DNA of 32,887 nt from Acidobacteriota bacterium (GTDB taxonomy: Bacteria; Acidobacteriota; Blastocatellia; Pyrinomonadales; Pyrinomonadaceae). This document shows positions 14,894 to 24,200 of the stretch, one piece after another. A program made the translations under genes and the position numbers. Below the pieces are notes generated by a model that was not told the origin of the DNA, did no database searches, and was given only the letters and a program-made list of their open reading frames with translations. The stretch covers positions 82,900 through 115,786 of the forward strand of contig JAIVJI010000070.1 of assembly GCA_020200135.1 (NCBI GenBank), given 5' to 3'. Positions within the stretch are counted from its first letter, which is position 1. Each line of letters begins with the position of its first letter.

Positions 14894-15043
14894 GTATCGT
14901 TTCCGCGCCGCACGACGGCGAGCACCGGCGCGCGGAGACGAGTAAATCGCCTGAAAAACTTCGCCTTCGGCCGCGCCGCCGGGACGCGGCGCGCCGCTTG
15001 CTTTTCTTTCCCGGTGTCGCTCGGACGGATGCAGAAACGATAC
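14894..15043. repeat. Widely spaced 10-bp inverted repeat upstream of the GlsB-like gene
   Basis: GTATCGTTTC (14894-14903) and its exact inverse GAAACGATAC (15034-15043) are 130 bp apart. Between them is a GC hairpin (14972-14979 with 14986-14993) followed by TTGCTTTTCTTTC, which could be an intrinsic terminator. The 310-bp gap 14795-15104 holds these and element D; I see no gene. Confidence 0.35.
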
Positions 15044-15104
15044 GGCCTTCGGCGGCCGGGGCGTCGAGCGCGTAGGTAAAACCTGACAGTCGGAGGAGAA
15101 AGAG

Positions 15105-15374
15105 ATGTTTGCGATTATTGGTTGGATAGTCTTCGGTCTTATCGCGGGGATCATTGCGAAGGCCATCATGCCGGGGCGCGACCCGGGCGGCACCATCGTC
15201 ACGATCCTGCTCGGCATCGCCGGCTCGGTCATCGGCGGCTTCATCGGCCGCAGCATGTTCTACCGCGGCGACAGCGAGCCCGGCACGATCATGAGCATGG
15301 TGTTCGCCGTCATCGGCGCCATCATCCTGCTGGCCGGCTACCGCATGATTAAAGGCCGCAGCGCGACCGTCTAG
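15105..15374 (+). CDS. GlsB/YeaQ/YmgE-family stress membrane protein
   Basis: The 89-residue protein has three hydrophobic segments separated by Gly-rich turns. The pattern is IGWIVFGLIAGIIAKAIMPG, then a GGTIVTILLGIAGSVIGGFIG helix pair, then a final helix before IKGRSATV. This is the transglycosylase-associated/GlsB family, small inner-membrane proteins often induced by general or envelope stress; the molecular role is unknown. ATG 15105 has a strong GGAGGAG (15092-15098). It is a single gene, bounded by a hairpin upstream and a terminator-like hairpin downstream. Confidence 0.92.
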   Translation: MFAIIGWIVFGLIAGIIAKAIMPGRDPGGTIVTILLGIAGSVIGGFIGRSMFYRGDSEPGTIMSMVFAVIGAIILLAGYRMIKGRSATV

Positions 15375-15398
15375 CTTCCGCGCCGAAGGTTAAAATCC

Positions 15399-15442
15399 AG
15401 AGCCGCCGCACGCCCACCCCCGAGTGGACGCGCGGCGGCTCT
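15399..15442 (+). terminator. Hairpin after the GlsB-like gene
   Basis: AGAGCCGCCGC (15399-15409) pairs perfectly with 15432-15442 around a 22-nt loop. It starts 25 nt after the stop codon. The following sequence (CTGCTTTG) is only weakly T-rich. Confidence 0.5.
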
Positions 15443-15667
15443 CTGCTTTGACGCGGCTCAACCGCCGTAGTGCCGCTCGCACCCGCCCGACGAGATGAAG
15501 GCTTTGGCCGTCTCGCCGCGGACTCAGGCTCGCAGTTGAGGAATTCGCGGTGGCGCTCATTTCGGCCGCCCGACAGACCCGCGCCGCCCGGCACGATGGG
15601 ATTGCGCGCCGTCTGGGTCGGTGCTAACTTCTACCCAAACTTTTTGACACGCGAAAGAGGGTGCGCT

Positions 15668-16072
15668 TTGAAGTGGGCGAGGCGATTTCGGCGCGCGGGG
15701 CGCGGCGAGGACTACGCGGGCGAGCGCGTAAGCCGGCTCGGCCTCGTCGTGCTGGCGTGCGTCGTCTTCGCCATCGGTTTCGTCTACGCCTACCCGCGCC
15801 TGAAGGGGCCGCCGCTCATCCGACGGGACTTCGTCGGGAAGGTCGTGGATAAACACCTGACGCTCCGCGAGTCGGAGATAGGCACGGCGGGGGCGCTGTG
15901 GCTGCTCGTCGAAGACGGCGGCGGGAGGCGCTTCAGGGTCGCCGTCAACGGCGAGCAGTACGAGAGAGCGCGGGTCGGGATGTGGGCCAGGCGGAGCGGC
16001 GGCGTGGTCGAGCTTTCGCGGGACGAGCCCGCGCCGCACGGTTTAAAACGAACGGGGGGACCAGATAGATGA
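15668..16072 (+). CDS. Small single-helix membrane protein, family not recognised
   Basis: From TTG 15668 the protein has 134 residues: a basic N-terminus, one membrane helix (LGLVVLACVVFAIGFVYAY, about 24-42), and a soluble domain of about 85 residues with RDFVGKVVDKHLTLRESE, a hydrophobic LWLLVED strand and RFRVAVNGEQYERARVGMW. The soluble part looks like a small beta domain facing the periplasm. The TTG has AGAGG eight bases upstream; an earlier in-frame ATG at 15596 lacks a Shine-Dalgarno sequence and adds unlikely residues. Its TGA overlaps the next gene's ATG (ATGA at 16069-16072), so the two are probably translated together and may act together. Confidence 0.65.
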   Translation: MKWARRFRRAGRGEDYAGERVSRLGLVVLACVVFAIGFVYAYPRLKGPPLIRRDFVGKVVDKHLTLRESEIGTAGALWLLVEDGGGRRFRVAVNGEQYERARVGMWARRSGGVVELSRDEPAPHGLKRTGGPDR

Positions 16073-17616
16073 AGAGCGATTCGGGGCAGACGACTTCGGT
16101 GTGGATGGCGACGGGCGACGTGCGCACGTTCGAGCCGCTCGCTGAGAACGCGACGGCGGACGTGTGCGTCGTCGGCGCGGGCATTGCGGGGCTGACGGTC
16201 GGCTACCTGCTGGCGCGCGAGGGGCGCAAGGTGGTCGTGCTCGACGACGGCCCCGTCGCGGGCGGCGAGACGGCGCGCACGACCGCGCACCTCGTCAACG
16301 CGCTCGACGACCGCTACTACGAGCTGGAGCGCCTGCACGGCGCGCGCGGCGCGCGGCTCGCCGCCGAGAGCCACACCGCGGCGGTCGACCAGATAGAAGA
16401 GATAGTCGAGCGCGAGGGGATAGACTGCGACTTCGAGCGGCTGGACGGCTACCTCTTCGTCGGGCCGGGTCAGTCGACCGAGCAGTTGGGGTACGAGCTT
16501 CGCGCGGCGCACCGCGCGGGGCTGACCGAGGTCAAGTACGTCGAGCGCGTGCCCTACGAAGGGTACGACCTCGGCGCGGCGCTGCACTTCCCCTACCAGG
16601 CGCAGTTCCACATCCTCAAGTACATGGACGGGCTCGCGCGCGCCTTCACGCGGCTCGGCGGGCGGCTCCACACGCGCACGCACGCCGACAAGATCGAGGG
16701 CGACGGCGAGGCGGCGCGCGTCGAGACCTCCGCGGGGCACGTCGTCACGTCGGGCGCGGTCGTCGTCGCCACCAACACGCCGGTCAACGACGTCGTCTCC
16801 ATCCACACCAAGCAGGCGCCCTACCGCACCTACGTCGTCGGCGCGCGCCTGCCCGCCGGCTCCGTCCCGCGCGCGCTCCTGTGGGACACCGAAGACCCCT
16901 ACCACTACGTGCGGCTTCAGACCGTGAAGGACGAGGCGGGCGGGGCGTCGCACGACGTGCTCATCGTCGGCGGCGAGGATCACAAGACGGGTCAGGCCGA
17001 GGACTTCGACGAGCGCTTCCGGAGGCTCGAAAAGTGGACGCGCGAGCGGTTCCCGCGGGTCGAGTCGTTCGAGTACCGCTGGTCGGGTCAGGTGATGGAG
17101 CCGGTGGACGGCCTCGGCTTCATCGGCCGCAACCCCGGCGACGCCCCGAACGTCCTTATCGCGACGGGCGACTCGGGCAACGGCATGACGCACGGCACCA
17201 TCGCCGGGATGCTCATCCGCGACTTAATACTCGGGCGCCAGAACTCCTGGGAGACTTTGTACGACCCCGCGCGCATCTCTCTGCGCGCGGGCGCCGAGTA
17301 CGCGAAAGAGAACCTGAACGTCGCGGCGCAGTACGCAGACTACCTGACGGGCGGCGAGGTGGATTCGGCCGACGAGGTCGCCGCCGGGTCGGGCGCCGTC
17401 ATGCGCCGGGGCCTGTCGAAAGTGGCGCTCTACCGCGACGACGCGGGCGCGCTCCACGAGTTCTCGGCCGTCTGCACACACCTCGGCTGCCTCGTCGCCT
17501 TCAACGACCAGGAGAAGAGCTGGGACTGCCCCTGCCACGGCTCCCGCTTCTCCCCCGAGGACGGCCACGTCCTCAACGGCCCCGCCATCGAAGGCTTGTC
17601 GCCCGCCGAGGAATAA
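16069..17616 (+). CDS. FAD-dependent oxidoreductase with C-terminal Rieske domain
   Basis: The protein has 515 residues. Residues 31-61 are a Rossmann dinucleotide-binding motif (VVGAGIAG), and the body to about 400 is a DadA/glycine-oxidase-like FAD domain with GDSGNGMTHGT near its end. Residues about 425-510 form a Rieske [2Fe-2S] domain: CTHLGC (Cys469, His471, Cys474) and CPCHG (Cys487, Cys489, His490). Ligands would be 469, 471, 487 and 490, with Cys474 and Cys489 as the disulphide pair seen in bc1-type Rieske proteins. Electrons could pass from an amine-type substrate through FAD to the cluster, but substrate and acceptor are unknown. There is no signal peptide, so it is likely cytoplasmic or membrane-associated through its upstream partner. 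Confidence 0.9.
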   Translation: MKSDSGQTTSVWMATGDVRTFEPLAENATADVCVVGAGIAGLTVGYLLAREGRKVVVLDDGPVAGGETARTTAHLVNALDDRYYELERLHGARGARLAAESHTAAVDQIEEIVEREGIDCDFERLDGYLFVGPGQSTEQLGYELRAAHRAGLTEVKYVERVPYEGYDLGAALHFPYQAQFHILKYMDGLARAFTRLGGRLHTRTHADKIEGDGEAARVETSAGHVVTSGAVVVATNTPVNDVVSIHTKQAPYRTYVVGARLPAGSVPRALLWDTEDPYHYVRLQTVKDEAGGASHDVLIVGGEDHKTGQAEDFDERFRRLEKWTRERFPRVESFEYRWSGQVMEPVDGLGFIGRNPGDAPNVLIATGDSGNGMTHGTIAGMLIRDLILGRQNSWETLYDPARISLRAGAEYAKENLNVAAQYADYLTGGEVDSADEVAAGSGAVMRRGLSKVALYRDDAGALHEFSAVCTHLGCLVAFNDQEKSWDCPCHGSRFSPEDGHVLNGPAIEGLSPAEE

Positions 17617-17635
17617 ACGCCGGGGCGAAGAAGTT

Positions 17636-17684
17636 AAAGGGCGGGGTTCGAGGGAGACTCCCTCGAACCCCGCCCTTTTTTGTT
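17636..17684 (+). terminator. Strong intrinsic terminator, probably bidirectional
   Basis: Perfect 20-bp arms 17636-17655 and 17659-17678 with a 3-nt loop are followed by a T-run (through 17682). It lies between the convergent Rieske gene and the minus-strand gene ending at 17702, and can serve both. Confidence 0.9.
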
Positions 17685-17701
17685 TGCGTCTTTAACCCCG
17701 C

Positions 17702-18403
17702 CTACTGCCCGCCCCTGGTGCCTTTGAAGTCGTAGGTGACGTAGAGGCGGAGCTTGCCGTCTTTGGCCTCTTCGTGGATTTCGCGCGCCTGCGCGCGGAG
17801 CGCGCCGCCGGCGGCCTGGACGGGGATGGCGAGCGTGAGCTGCTGGCCGCGCATGAGCACCAGCGGGTTGACGCGCTGGTTGATGGCGCCCTGCACGAAG
17901 GCCGTCACGAAGCCGCTCAGGACGGGCGACATGCCTTCGACGTTGACGCCCGCGACGTTCAACTGCCCGTAGAGCGTCTGCTCCTCCGCGTTGAAGGTGA
18001 AGCCGAGCCCCGCCTCGGCCGTGCCGCGCAGGTTCTGGCAGTTCCCCACGAGGTCGTACGTGCCGCTGAAGGCCAGCGGGACGATGACCCGCCCGTCCCT
18101 CATCAGCACGCCCGTCTTGACGTCGCCCGCGCCCGGCTCGATGACGACCTGGTTCTGGCACCCCTCGCCCGCCGCGGGCGGGAAGGCCGGCTTGTTCAGG
18201 TCGCGGAAGATCGAGTCGAGCAGCGCGCCGAAGAACTGCTCGTCCAGCTCGACCACAGCCGTGCCCGGCGGCGGGCCGCCCGGCTCGGGCGCGCGCACCG
18301 CCACGCCCTTGAGCGTGGCCGTCTTCGGCGTGCCGACGAAGAGGAAGTAGGCGCCCGCGCCGCCCAGCAGCACGCCGAGCACGAGAGCGAGAATGAACTT
18401 CAT
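17702..18403 (-). CDS. Hypothetical exported or membrane-anchored protein
   Basis: The protein has 233 residues and no family that I recognise. It starts MKFILALVLGVLLGGAGAYFLF, a signal peptide or N-terminal anchor. The rest is soluble, with two Cys-Gln-Asn elements (GCQNQ and NCQNLRG), a stretch LDEQFFGALLDSIFRDL and a closing strand LRLYVTYDFKG. The hydrophobic-polar alternation after residue 100 suggests a beta-rich lipid- or ligand-binding fold in the periplasm, but that is a guess. ATG 18403 has AGGGGGG five bases upstream; the open frame extends upstream only as a shadow of the next gene. It lies 11 bp after the broken gene, probably in one operon. Confidence 0.75.
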   Translation of the reverse strand: MKFILALVLGVLLGGAGAYFLFVGTPKTATLKGVAVRAPEPGGPPPGTAVVELDEQFFGALLDSIFRDLNKPAFPPAAGEGCQNQVVIEPGAGDVKTGVLMRDGRVIVPLAFSGTYDLVGNCQNLRGTAEAGLGFTFNAEEQTLYGQLNVAGVNVEGMSPVLSGFVTAFVQGAINQRVNPLVLMRGQQLTLAIPVQAAGGALRAQAREIHEEAKDGKLRLYVTYDFKGTRGGQ

Positions 18404-18414
18404 CCGTGCCCCCC

Positions 18415-19165
18415 TTAGCGCGCCGGCGTCGCCGTCGCGGCGGGCGCGGCGCCCGCGGCCTGCTGCGAGCTGATGAAGGCCATCACGCCCTGCAGGAGCT
18501 GCGTGAGCTGCGCGACCTGCTGCTTGACCTCCTCGGGCGTGAGCTGCTTGTAGCCCTGCGGTATCTCGAAGTCGGCCGGGTTGGCCTCGGTCTTCAGGTC
18601 GCGCGTCTCGATGACGACGTTGCCGCCCGAGACGCCCTGGACGTTGCCCGACGACTGGCCGAAGCCCTCGATGCGCAGGGGCAGCCCCGTCTCCTTGTCC
18701 ACGTAGATGAAGGTCTCGCCCTTCACCTGTCCGGCGGTGGTCTGCGTCTGCGTGCTGCCGGTGGCGCGGTACTTGATGGCGGGACGGCCGTTGAAGGTCT
18801 CCTCGCCGACCCGCTGGACGCCCTGCTGGCGCGAGACGAAGGCGACGAGCTGACCCGGCGTCATCGAGCGCACCTGGTCCATGTTGACGCCGGTCATCTC
18901 CTGCGTGAGTTCGGCGTACTGCTTGCGGCCGTGCATGATGACGTAGCGCTTGTCGGCCTTGTCGAGGAAGACCAGCTCGCCGACGGCGGGCAGCGTCACC
19001 GAGTAGCGGCGGTCGGCGCCGTTGCGCGCGACCTTGAACTCGGCCTGCCCCTTCGCCGGCTGCTGACCCGCGGCGGCGAGCGTGGCAACCATCGTCGCGG
19101 TGTACTTGTCGGGCTCGCGCGCCTCGATGACCTGGCCGGTGTTGGTCTACGTTCACAAGGCGCAT
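18415..19165 (-). pseudogene. Exported DUF4412/LolA-like protein with broken 5' end
   Basis: A good coding frame runs from codons reading TNTGQVIEAREPDKYTATM to the stop at 18415. It contains VFLDKADKRYVIMHGRKQYAEL, YVDKETGLPLRIEGF and a Gln/Ala-rich end, as in small exported proteins that sense or carry envelope lipids. Going upstream, this frame meets TAG and TGA (around 19148-19155). Just beyond, a perfect start signal (GGGAGGAG then ATG at 19165) lies in another frame, and no signal peptide is encoded. The simplest reading is a deletion that removed the signal-peptide codons and shifted the frame. The only in-frame ATG left (19092, 225 residues) has no Shine-Dalgarno sequence. The downstream 17702-18403 gene is intact. 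An assembly error is possible. Confidence 0.6.
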
Positions 19166-19210
19166 GAAAATATTCTCCTCCCTTTTCCGGCAGAGATGTT
19201 CTACAGCGAC

Positions 19211-19224
19211 AAATTGTTCAGGGG
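19211..19224. promoter_or_regulatory. Second copy of the 14-bp AAATTGTTCAGGGG motif
   Basis: It is identical to 14072-14085 and lies about 45 bp upstream of the start signal at 19165, as the other copy lies about 58 bp upstream of the DUF2231 start. It is flanked by AAATT on both sides. Confidence 0.3.
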
Positions 19225-19250
19225 CAAATTAGCGTCCGCAGAATAACACA

Positions 19251-19278
19251 AGTGGACAGTGGACAGTAGCCGGTAGAC
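19251..19278. repeat. Heptad element E (single arm)
   Basis: Four 7-nt words in phase: agtggac, agtggac, agtagcc, ggtagac. It ends 11 nt before the DUF72 stop codon. I find no clear inverted partner arm. Confidence 0.6.
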
Positions 19279-19288
19279 CCCGCCGCTT

Positions 19289-20158
19289 TCAGAAGAGCGA
19301 CGGCTGGTCGTCGAGGTCTTCGGGGGTGACGACCGCTTCGCCGAGGAGGCGCTTGAGCTTGTTGGCGCTCGCCGGGGCGTGGCCCTCGTAGAAGTTGCTG
19401 AAGTAGGCGTAGACGGCGCGGCCGCGCTCGCGCAGTCTCTCGACGGCCGCCGCCCAGCGGTCGAGGTTCGCGTCGCGTGGGCGCACCACCTCGTCGAAGC
19501 GCGTGAGGTCGCGCGCGCCCATCCAGCGGGCGTAGACGAAGTCCGAGGTGTCGAGCAGCGGGGCGGCCGCGCGCCACACGCGCTCGCGCGTCACCCACGG
19601 GCCTTCGACGAGCGCGAGCGAGACGTTCGGGCGGAGCGAGAGCGGCACGAGCAGCTCCTCCTCGAACCAGAACGGGTCGCGGAACTCGACGGCGAAGCGG
19701 ATGTCCGGGGGCAGCAGCGGCAGGAACTCCGAGAGCGCGCGCAAGTGTTCGCGCGTCGCCTCGAACTGCGGCGGGAGCTGGACGAGCACGGCGGCGAGCT
19801 TATCCCCGAGCCGTCGCGCGCCCCGGCAGAACTCTTCGAGCGCGCGCTCGGCGACGGCGCCGCCGAGCGCCTGCTCGTGCGTGATCTCGCGCGGCAGCTT
19901 GAGCGCGAAGGTGAAGCCGTCGGGGGTGCGCGCCGCCCAGGCCCGGTAGGTCGAATCCGCAGGCGCGGCGTAGAAGGTCGAGTCCACCTCGACGGTGTCG
20001 AAGGCGCGCGCGTAAACGTCGAGCATGTGCTCGGCGCGCGTCCCGCGCGGGTAGAAGACGGGGCGCGCCGAAGCCGGCGGCGTCACCCAGTCGTCGTAGT
20101 TCCACCCCTGGCACCCGACGCGCGCGCGCGGCCGGGGTTCTGTTCGAGGCTCCGTCAT
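19289..20158 (-). CDS. DUF72 (YecE-like) protein
   Basis: The 289-residue protein has the normal family length. It shows VGCQGWNYDDWV near the start, FYPRGTRAEHMLDVYARAFDTVEVDSTFY, FALKLPREITHE, FAVEFRDPFWF and the closing YAYFSNFYEGHAPASA; these are the DUF72 landmarks of a TIM-barrel-like fold. Its biochemical role is not established. ATG 20158 is placed where the family begins; no Shine-Dalgarno sequence is visible. It follows the methyltransferase on the same strand, with element F between them. Confidence 0.9.
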   Translation of the reverse strand: MTEPRTEPRPRARVGCQGWNYDDWVTPPASARPVFYPRGTRAEHMLDVYARAFDTVEVDSTFYAAPADSTYRAWAARTPDGFTFALKLPREITHEQALGGAVAERALEEFCRGARRLGDKLAAVLVQLPPQFEATREHLRALSEFLPLLPPDIRFAVEFRDPFWFEEELLVPLSLRPNVSLALVEGPWVTRERVWRAAAPLLDTSDFVYARWMGARDLTRFDEVVRPRDANLDRWAAAVERLRERGRAVYAYFSNFYEGHAPASANKLKRLLGEAVVTPEDLDDQPSLF

Positions 20159-20196
20159 CTGTTGACTTTTTAATCCAGGGTCGGGGTAAAGGGCAA

Positions 20197-20235
20197 TTTG
20201 AGATTCGAGATTTGAAACCCCGACTTGAGACTTCA
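20197..20235. repeat. Heptad element F
   Basis: Five 7-nt words in phase from 20197 to 20231 (tttgaga, ttcgaga, tttgaaa, ccccgac, ttgagac). The next word carries TCA at 20233-20235, the TGA stop of the methyltransferase on the minus strand. It is a direct heptad array rather than a clean palindrome. Confidence 0.55.
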
Positions 20236-20835
20236 GGCGCGGCAGACGATGAGCTGGACGGCGCCGAGCAGCCGGCTCTCGACGCGCTCGACGGTGAGCC
20301 CGGCGCGGCGCGCCTCTCCGGCGGTGCGGCGGTTGAAGTGGTCTTCGAGGAGCGGGACGGTCAGCAGGCTCAGCGCGTCGAAGGCGTAGCCGAGCGCGCC
20401 CGGCGGCCGGACGTGTTCGAGCAGCACGACGCGGCCGCCCGCGCGCACGACCCGCCGCAGCTCGGCCAGGGCGCGCGCGGGCTCCGCCACCGAGCAGAAG
20501 ACGAGCGTGGCTAGTCCCGCGTCGAACGTCGCGTCGGCGAACGGCAGCCGCTCGGCGTACGCACGCACGAGCGCGGCGCCCGGCGGCCTCTCGGGCCTCG
20601 CGCGTGCGCGCAGGAGCATCTCGCGGCTCGGCTCGGCGCACGCCGCGCGCGCACCCGTAGGGTAGTACGGGAAGTTCGCGCCCGTGCCCGCGCCGACTTC
20701 GATGAGGAGGCCGCCCCCGGGCATCTCCGCGAGCGCCGCGGCGCGCAGACGGGCGAGCCCCGCCCGCTCGAAGAGGCGCATCCAGCGGTCGTAGTAAGGT
20801 GCGACGCGGTCGTAGGTCGGCGGCTGCTGCGGCAT
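20233..20835 (-). CDS. Class I SAM-dependent methyltransferase
   Basis: The 200-residue protein has the SAM-binding motif IEVGAGTGANFPYYP (45-59), a second acidic motif AEPSREMLLRA, LPFADATFDAGLATLVFCSV and LLEHVRPPG. VGAGTGANFPYYP followed by AEPS places it near the METTL7/PmtA-like small methyltransferases, some of which act on phospholipid head groups. The opening YDRVAPYYDRWM is typical of the wider UbiE group. The substrate is unknown. ATG 20835 lacks an obvious Shine-Dalgarno sequence. It is the first gene of the minus-strand run 20835-17702. Confidence 0.85.
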   Translation of the reverse strand: MPQQPPTYDRVAPYYDRWMRLFERAGLARLRAAALAEMPGGGLLIEVGAGTGANFPYYPTGARAACAEPSREMLLRARARPERPPGAALVRAYAERLPFADATFDAGLATLVFCSVAEPARALAELRRVVRAGGRVVLLEHVRPPGALGYAFDALSLLTVPLLEDHFNRRTAGEARRAGLTVERVESRLLGAVQLIVCRA

Positions 20836-21233
20836 CGTCCGGGGACTCGGAAGGGGCGCGGATTTTCAGAAAAATAGTCTCGCATCCGAAAAAATGAAGA
20901 CGGACGCGGCGCCGCGCGGGCTAATCGGCCGGAAAAATCGCACCCCCGGTGCGGACGCGCGCGGGCACGACGGTTGCTTTGCGGGACTTTTGTCCGCGGC
21001 AGTAGCTTCTCTCGCACCCTCGCACGACGAACACGGGAAGGTCTTCGCACAGCTTTCGTAAACAGCCTCCGGCGACCCGGCCTTCGGGCCTGAGGCGCAC
21101 GGGGCGGCCGTCCGGTTCGGAACTTTTATAACACGTCTTTCATACGGCCTAATCTTTGACGACGGCGGTTCGGCGCGCCCCCCTGGGCGGGTTCCCCGGC
21201 CGCGAAACATTCGAGACCTCTGGAGGGAAGAAG
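20836..21233. other. 398-bp divergent intergenic region
   Basis: It separates the methyltransferase from the Oar-like receptor. It holds a branched hairpin: outer GCCTC/GAGGC (21065-21069 with 21092-21096) enclosing GGCC-TTCG-GGCC (21079-21090). An AT-rich patch with TATAAC at 21127-21132 might be a -10 for the receptor gene, but I see no matching -35. GGAACTT just before it resembles an ECF-type -35. No gene is visible. Confidence 0.4.
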
Positions 21234-24200
21234 ATGATGAAGAGAGCGACGACACTGCCGCGGCTGCTGGCGGCCGTGCTACTGGTGACGGCCTTCGCCG
21301 CGAGCGCCGCCGCGCAGACGACCGGAACCATCTCGGGCACCGTGGCGGACGAGAAGGGCGCGGCCATCGCGGGCGCGTCCGTCACGGCGCGCAACGTCGA
21401 GACCAACCTGTCGCGCACCGCGCAGACTGACAGCGACGGGCGCTACCGCTTCTCCGGCATACCGGGCGGCGGCTATGAGATTACGGTCGAGGCGGCCAGC
21501 TTCGCTAAGTACGTCCAGACGGGCGTCACGCTTCTGCTCAACCAGGACGCGGTCGTGGACGTGACGATGCGGCCCGCGGGCGTCGAGGCCGTCGTCACCG
21601 TCTCGGAGAACGCGGCGCTCCTGAACACGACGAACGCCGAGGTCTCGACCCGCTTCGACTCGCGGCGCGTCTCGGAGCTACCGCTCGCGCCAAACCGCAA
21701 CGTCTTCAACGTCGCGCTCTCGGCCCCCGGCGTCAGCCAGCTCGGCTCCGGACAGGCGGCCTTCACGCAGGGCGTCCAGTATTCGTCCAACGGCGGCCGC
21801 ACCCGCTCGAATAACTTCATGATCGACGGGCAGGACATCAACGACCCGAGCGTCTCGGGCGGCCAGCAGGCCATCAACAACCCCGACATCGTGCAGGAAG
21901 TCCGCCTCATCACCAACCAGTTCCTCGCCGAGTACGGCCGCAACTCCGGCTCGGTGCTCAACATCGTGACCAAGGCCGGCACCAACGACTACCACGGCAC
22001 GGTCTTCATGTTCCACAACAACAACGTGCTGAACTCGTGCAGCAACCTCAACAAGACGGGCGGGTTCTGCCGGCCGTCGGGCTCGACGCTGGCCGCCGGG
22101 CAGAGCTACAAGCGCCCGTTCCGCATCGAGAACCAGATCGGGTTCACCGTGGGCGGCCCGCTCCACCTGCCGAAGTTCGGCGAGGGCCCGGGCAAGGCTT
22201 ACTACTCGGGGCGCGACCGCACCTTCTTCTTCGGCTCCTACCAGCGCTGGAGCAACCGCCAGCTCGGCTCCGGCTTCACCCTCGTCGGCGCGCCGACCGA
22301 GGCCGGCCGCGCCGCGCTCCTCGCGGGCGCGGGCAGCCGCCCGCAGGTGCAGGCGCTGCTTCAGTTCCTCCCGGCGGCGCAGACCGGCGGCGGCCCGACG
22401 CGCACCTTCACCGTCGGCGGCCAGACCTTCACCGTGCCGACGGGCAGCATCACCGGCGCGGCCTCGTCCTTCTTCGACGACCACCAGGCGTCGTTCCGCG
22501 TAGACCACCGCTTTAACGAACCCAACACCTTCAGCGCCCGCTACCTCTACGATGACGGCGACTCGGGCGGGACGGGGCAGGTGACGCCCCCGGGCAACAC
22601 CTCGCGCAACAACTTCCGCTCGCAGGCCGTCAACCTCACGCTGACGAGCGTCATCACACCCAACCTCGTCAACGAGGTGCGCGCCGCCTTCTCGCGCTAC
22701 GCGAGCGTGACGGCCTCGGACAACCCCGCGTCGGAGACGATCCCGTCCATCGAGATCACCGAGCTGGGGCTGTCGGGCTTCAACGCCGCCCTCAACCGCA
22801 CGGCCATCGGGCTGGCGGTCAACCTGCCGCAGTCGCGCCGCAACAACACCTACCAGGTGCAGGACAACCTCGCCTGGACGCGCGGCTCGCACAACCTCAA
22901 GTTCGGTATGGACATCCGCCGCACCCAGGTCCGGAGCTTCTTTGTCCCGACCATCCGCGGCCGGGTCAGCTACTCGACGCTCCAGAACTACGTCGACGAC
23001 GTGGCCGACCTCGCCGCCACGGTTACCCGCCCGCTCGTCGGCGGCCAGGAGATTCAGTACTACTACTGGTTCGACCAGTACTACTACGCGCAGGACGAGT
23101 GGAGGCTCGCGCCCAACTTCGCGCTGACCTACGGGCTGCGCTACGAGCTGCCGGGCAACAACTTCGACGACCTCGTCCCCGTCAACGACGGCATCGTCGC
23201 CGCCAACGGCAACGACGCGCGGTTCCGCTTTACGCCCGTCCCCTCGGCCGACACCAACAACTGGCAGCCGCGCATCGGCTTCAACTGGAACCCGCGCACC
23301 GAGGGCGGCGTCTTCAACTGGCTGACGGGCGGCGACAAGCTCGTCATCCGCGGCGGCTACGCGCGCACGCACGACAGCAACTTCATCAACTTGAACCTCA
23401 ACATCGCGAGCGCCTTCCCCTTCGTCGCGGCCATCACCCTGCCGGCGGCCGGGGCATACGCGGCCATCCCGACCGCGCAGCCCACGGGACTTAACCCCGC
23501 GAACTTCGCGCGCACCATCGTCGCCGAGGACTTCCACTCGCCCGTCTACGACCAGTTCAGCCTTGAGGCGCAGCGCGAGCTGACCCGAGACATCGTGCTC
23601 AAGGTCGGGTACGTCGGGACGAAGGGGCGCGACCTCTTCGCGAGCGTGGACGGCAACCGGCGCGTGGCGACCAACAACATCTTCATCTCCGACTCGCGCT
23701 TCACCAACGTCGCCTCGGCGGCGCGCACCGCCGCGCTCCTGCCGGGCAGCCCGAACAACCCGTGCCGCGAGACGGTCGTCAGCGCGGCCAACTGCACGCT
23801 CGGCGTCATCCGCCTGAGGGCCAACGCCGCCGAGAGCGACTACCACTCGTTGCAGGTCAGCCTCGACAAGCGCCTCTCGCGCGGCTTCTCGGGCGGCCTG
23901 CACTACACCTGGTCGTCGTTCATCGACACGGCCTCCGAGGTCTTCAACCCGTCGGGCGGCGAGATCGCCACCGCGCAAGACCCGCGCAACCTCGCGGGCG
24001 AGAAGGCGCGCTCGTCCTACGACCGCCCGCACCGCCTCTCCGCCAACTTCGTCTACGAACTGCCCTGGTTCCGCGACCAGCGCGGCTTCGTCGGGCACGT
24101 CCTCGGTGGTTGGCAGTTCAACGGCTTCCTGACCTTCCAGAGCGGCGCGCCCTTCACGCCGCTCAACGGCTCCGACCCGACCGGCGCTCTGAGCGGAATT

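Noticed and set aside
15596..15667. ATG 15596 as the start of the small membrane protein
   Set aside because: It has no ribosome-binding site and adds residues unlike a signal sequence; TTG 15668 with AGAGG fits better.
20159..20641. N-terminal extension of the DUF72 protein in the open frame above 20158
   Set aside because: It overlaps the methyltransferase in another frame, crosses element F and is Arg/Ala-rich junk; DUF72 proteins begin at the chosen start.
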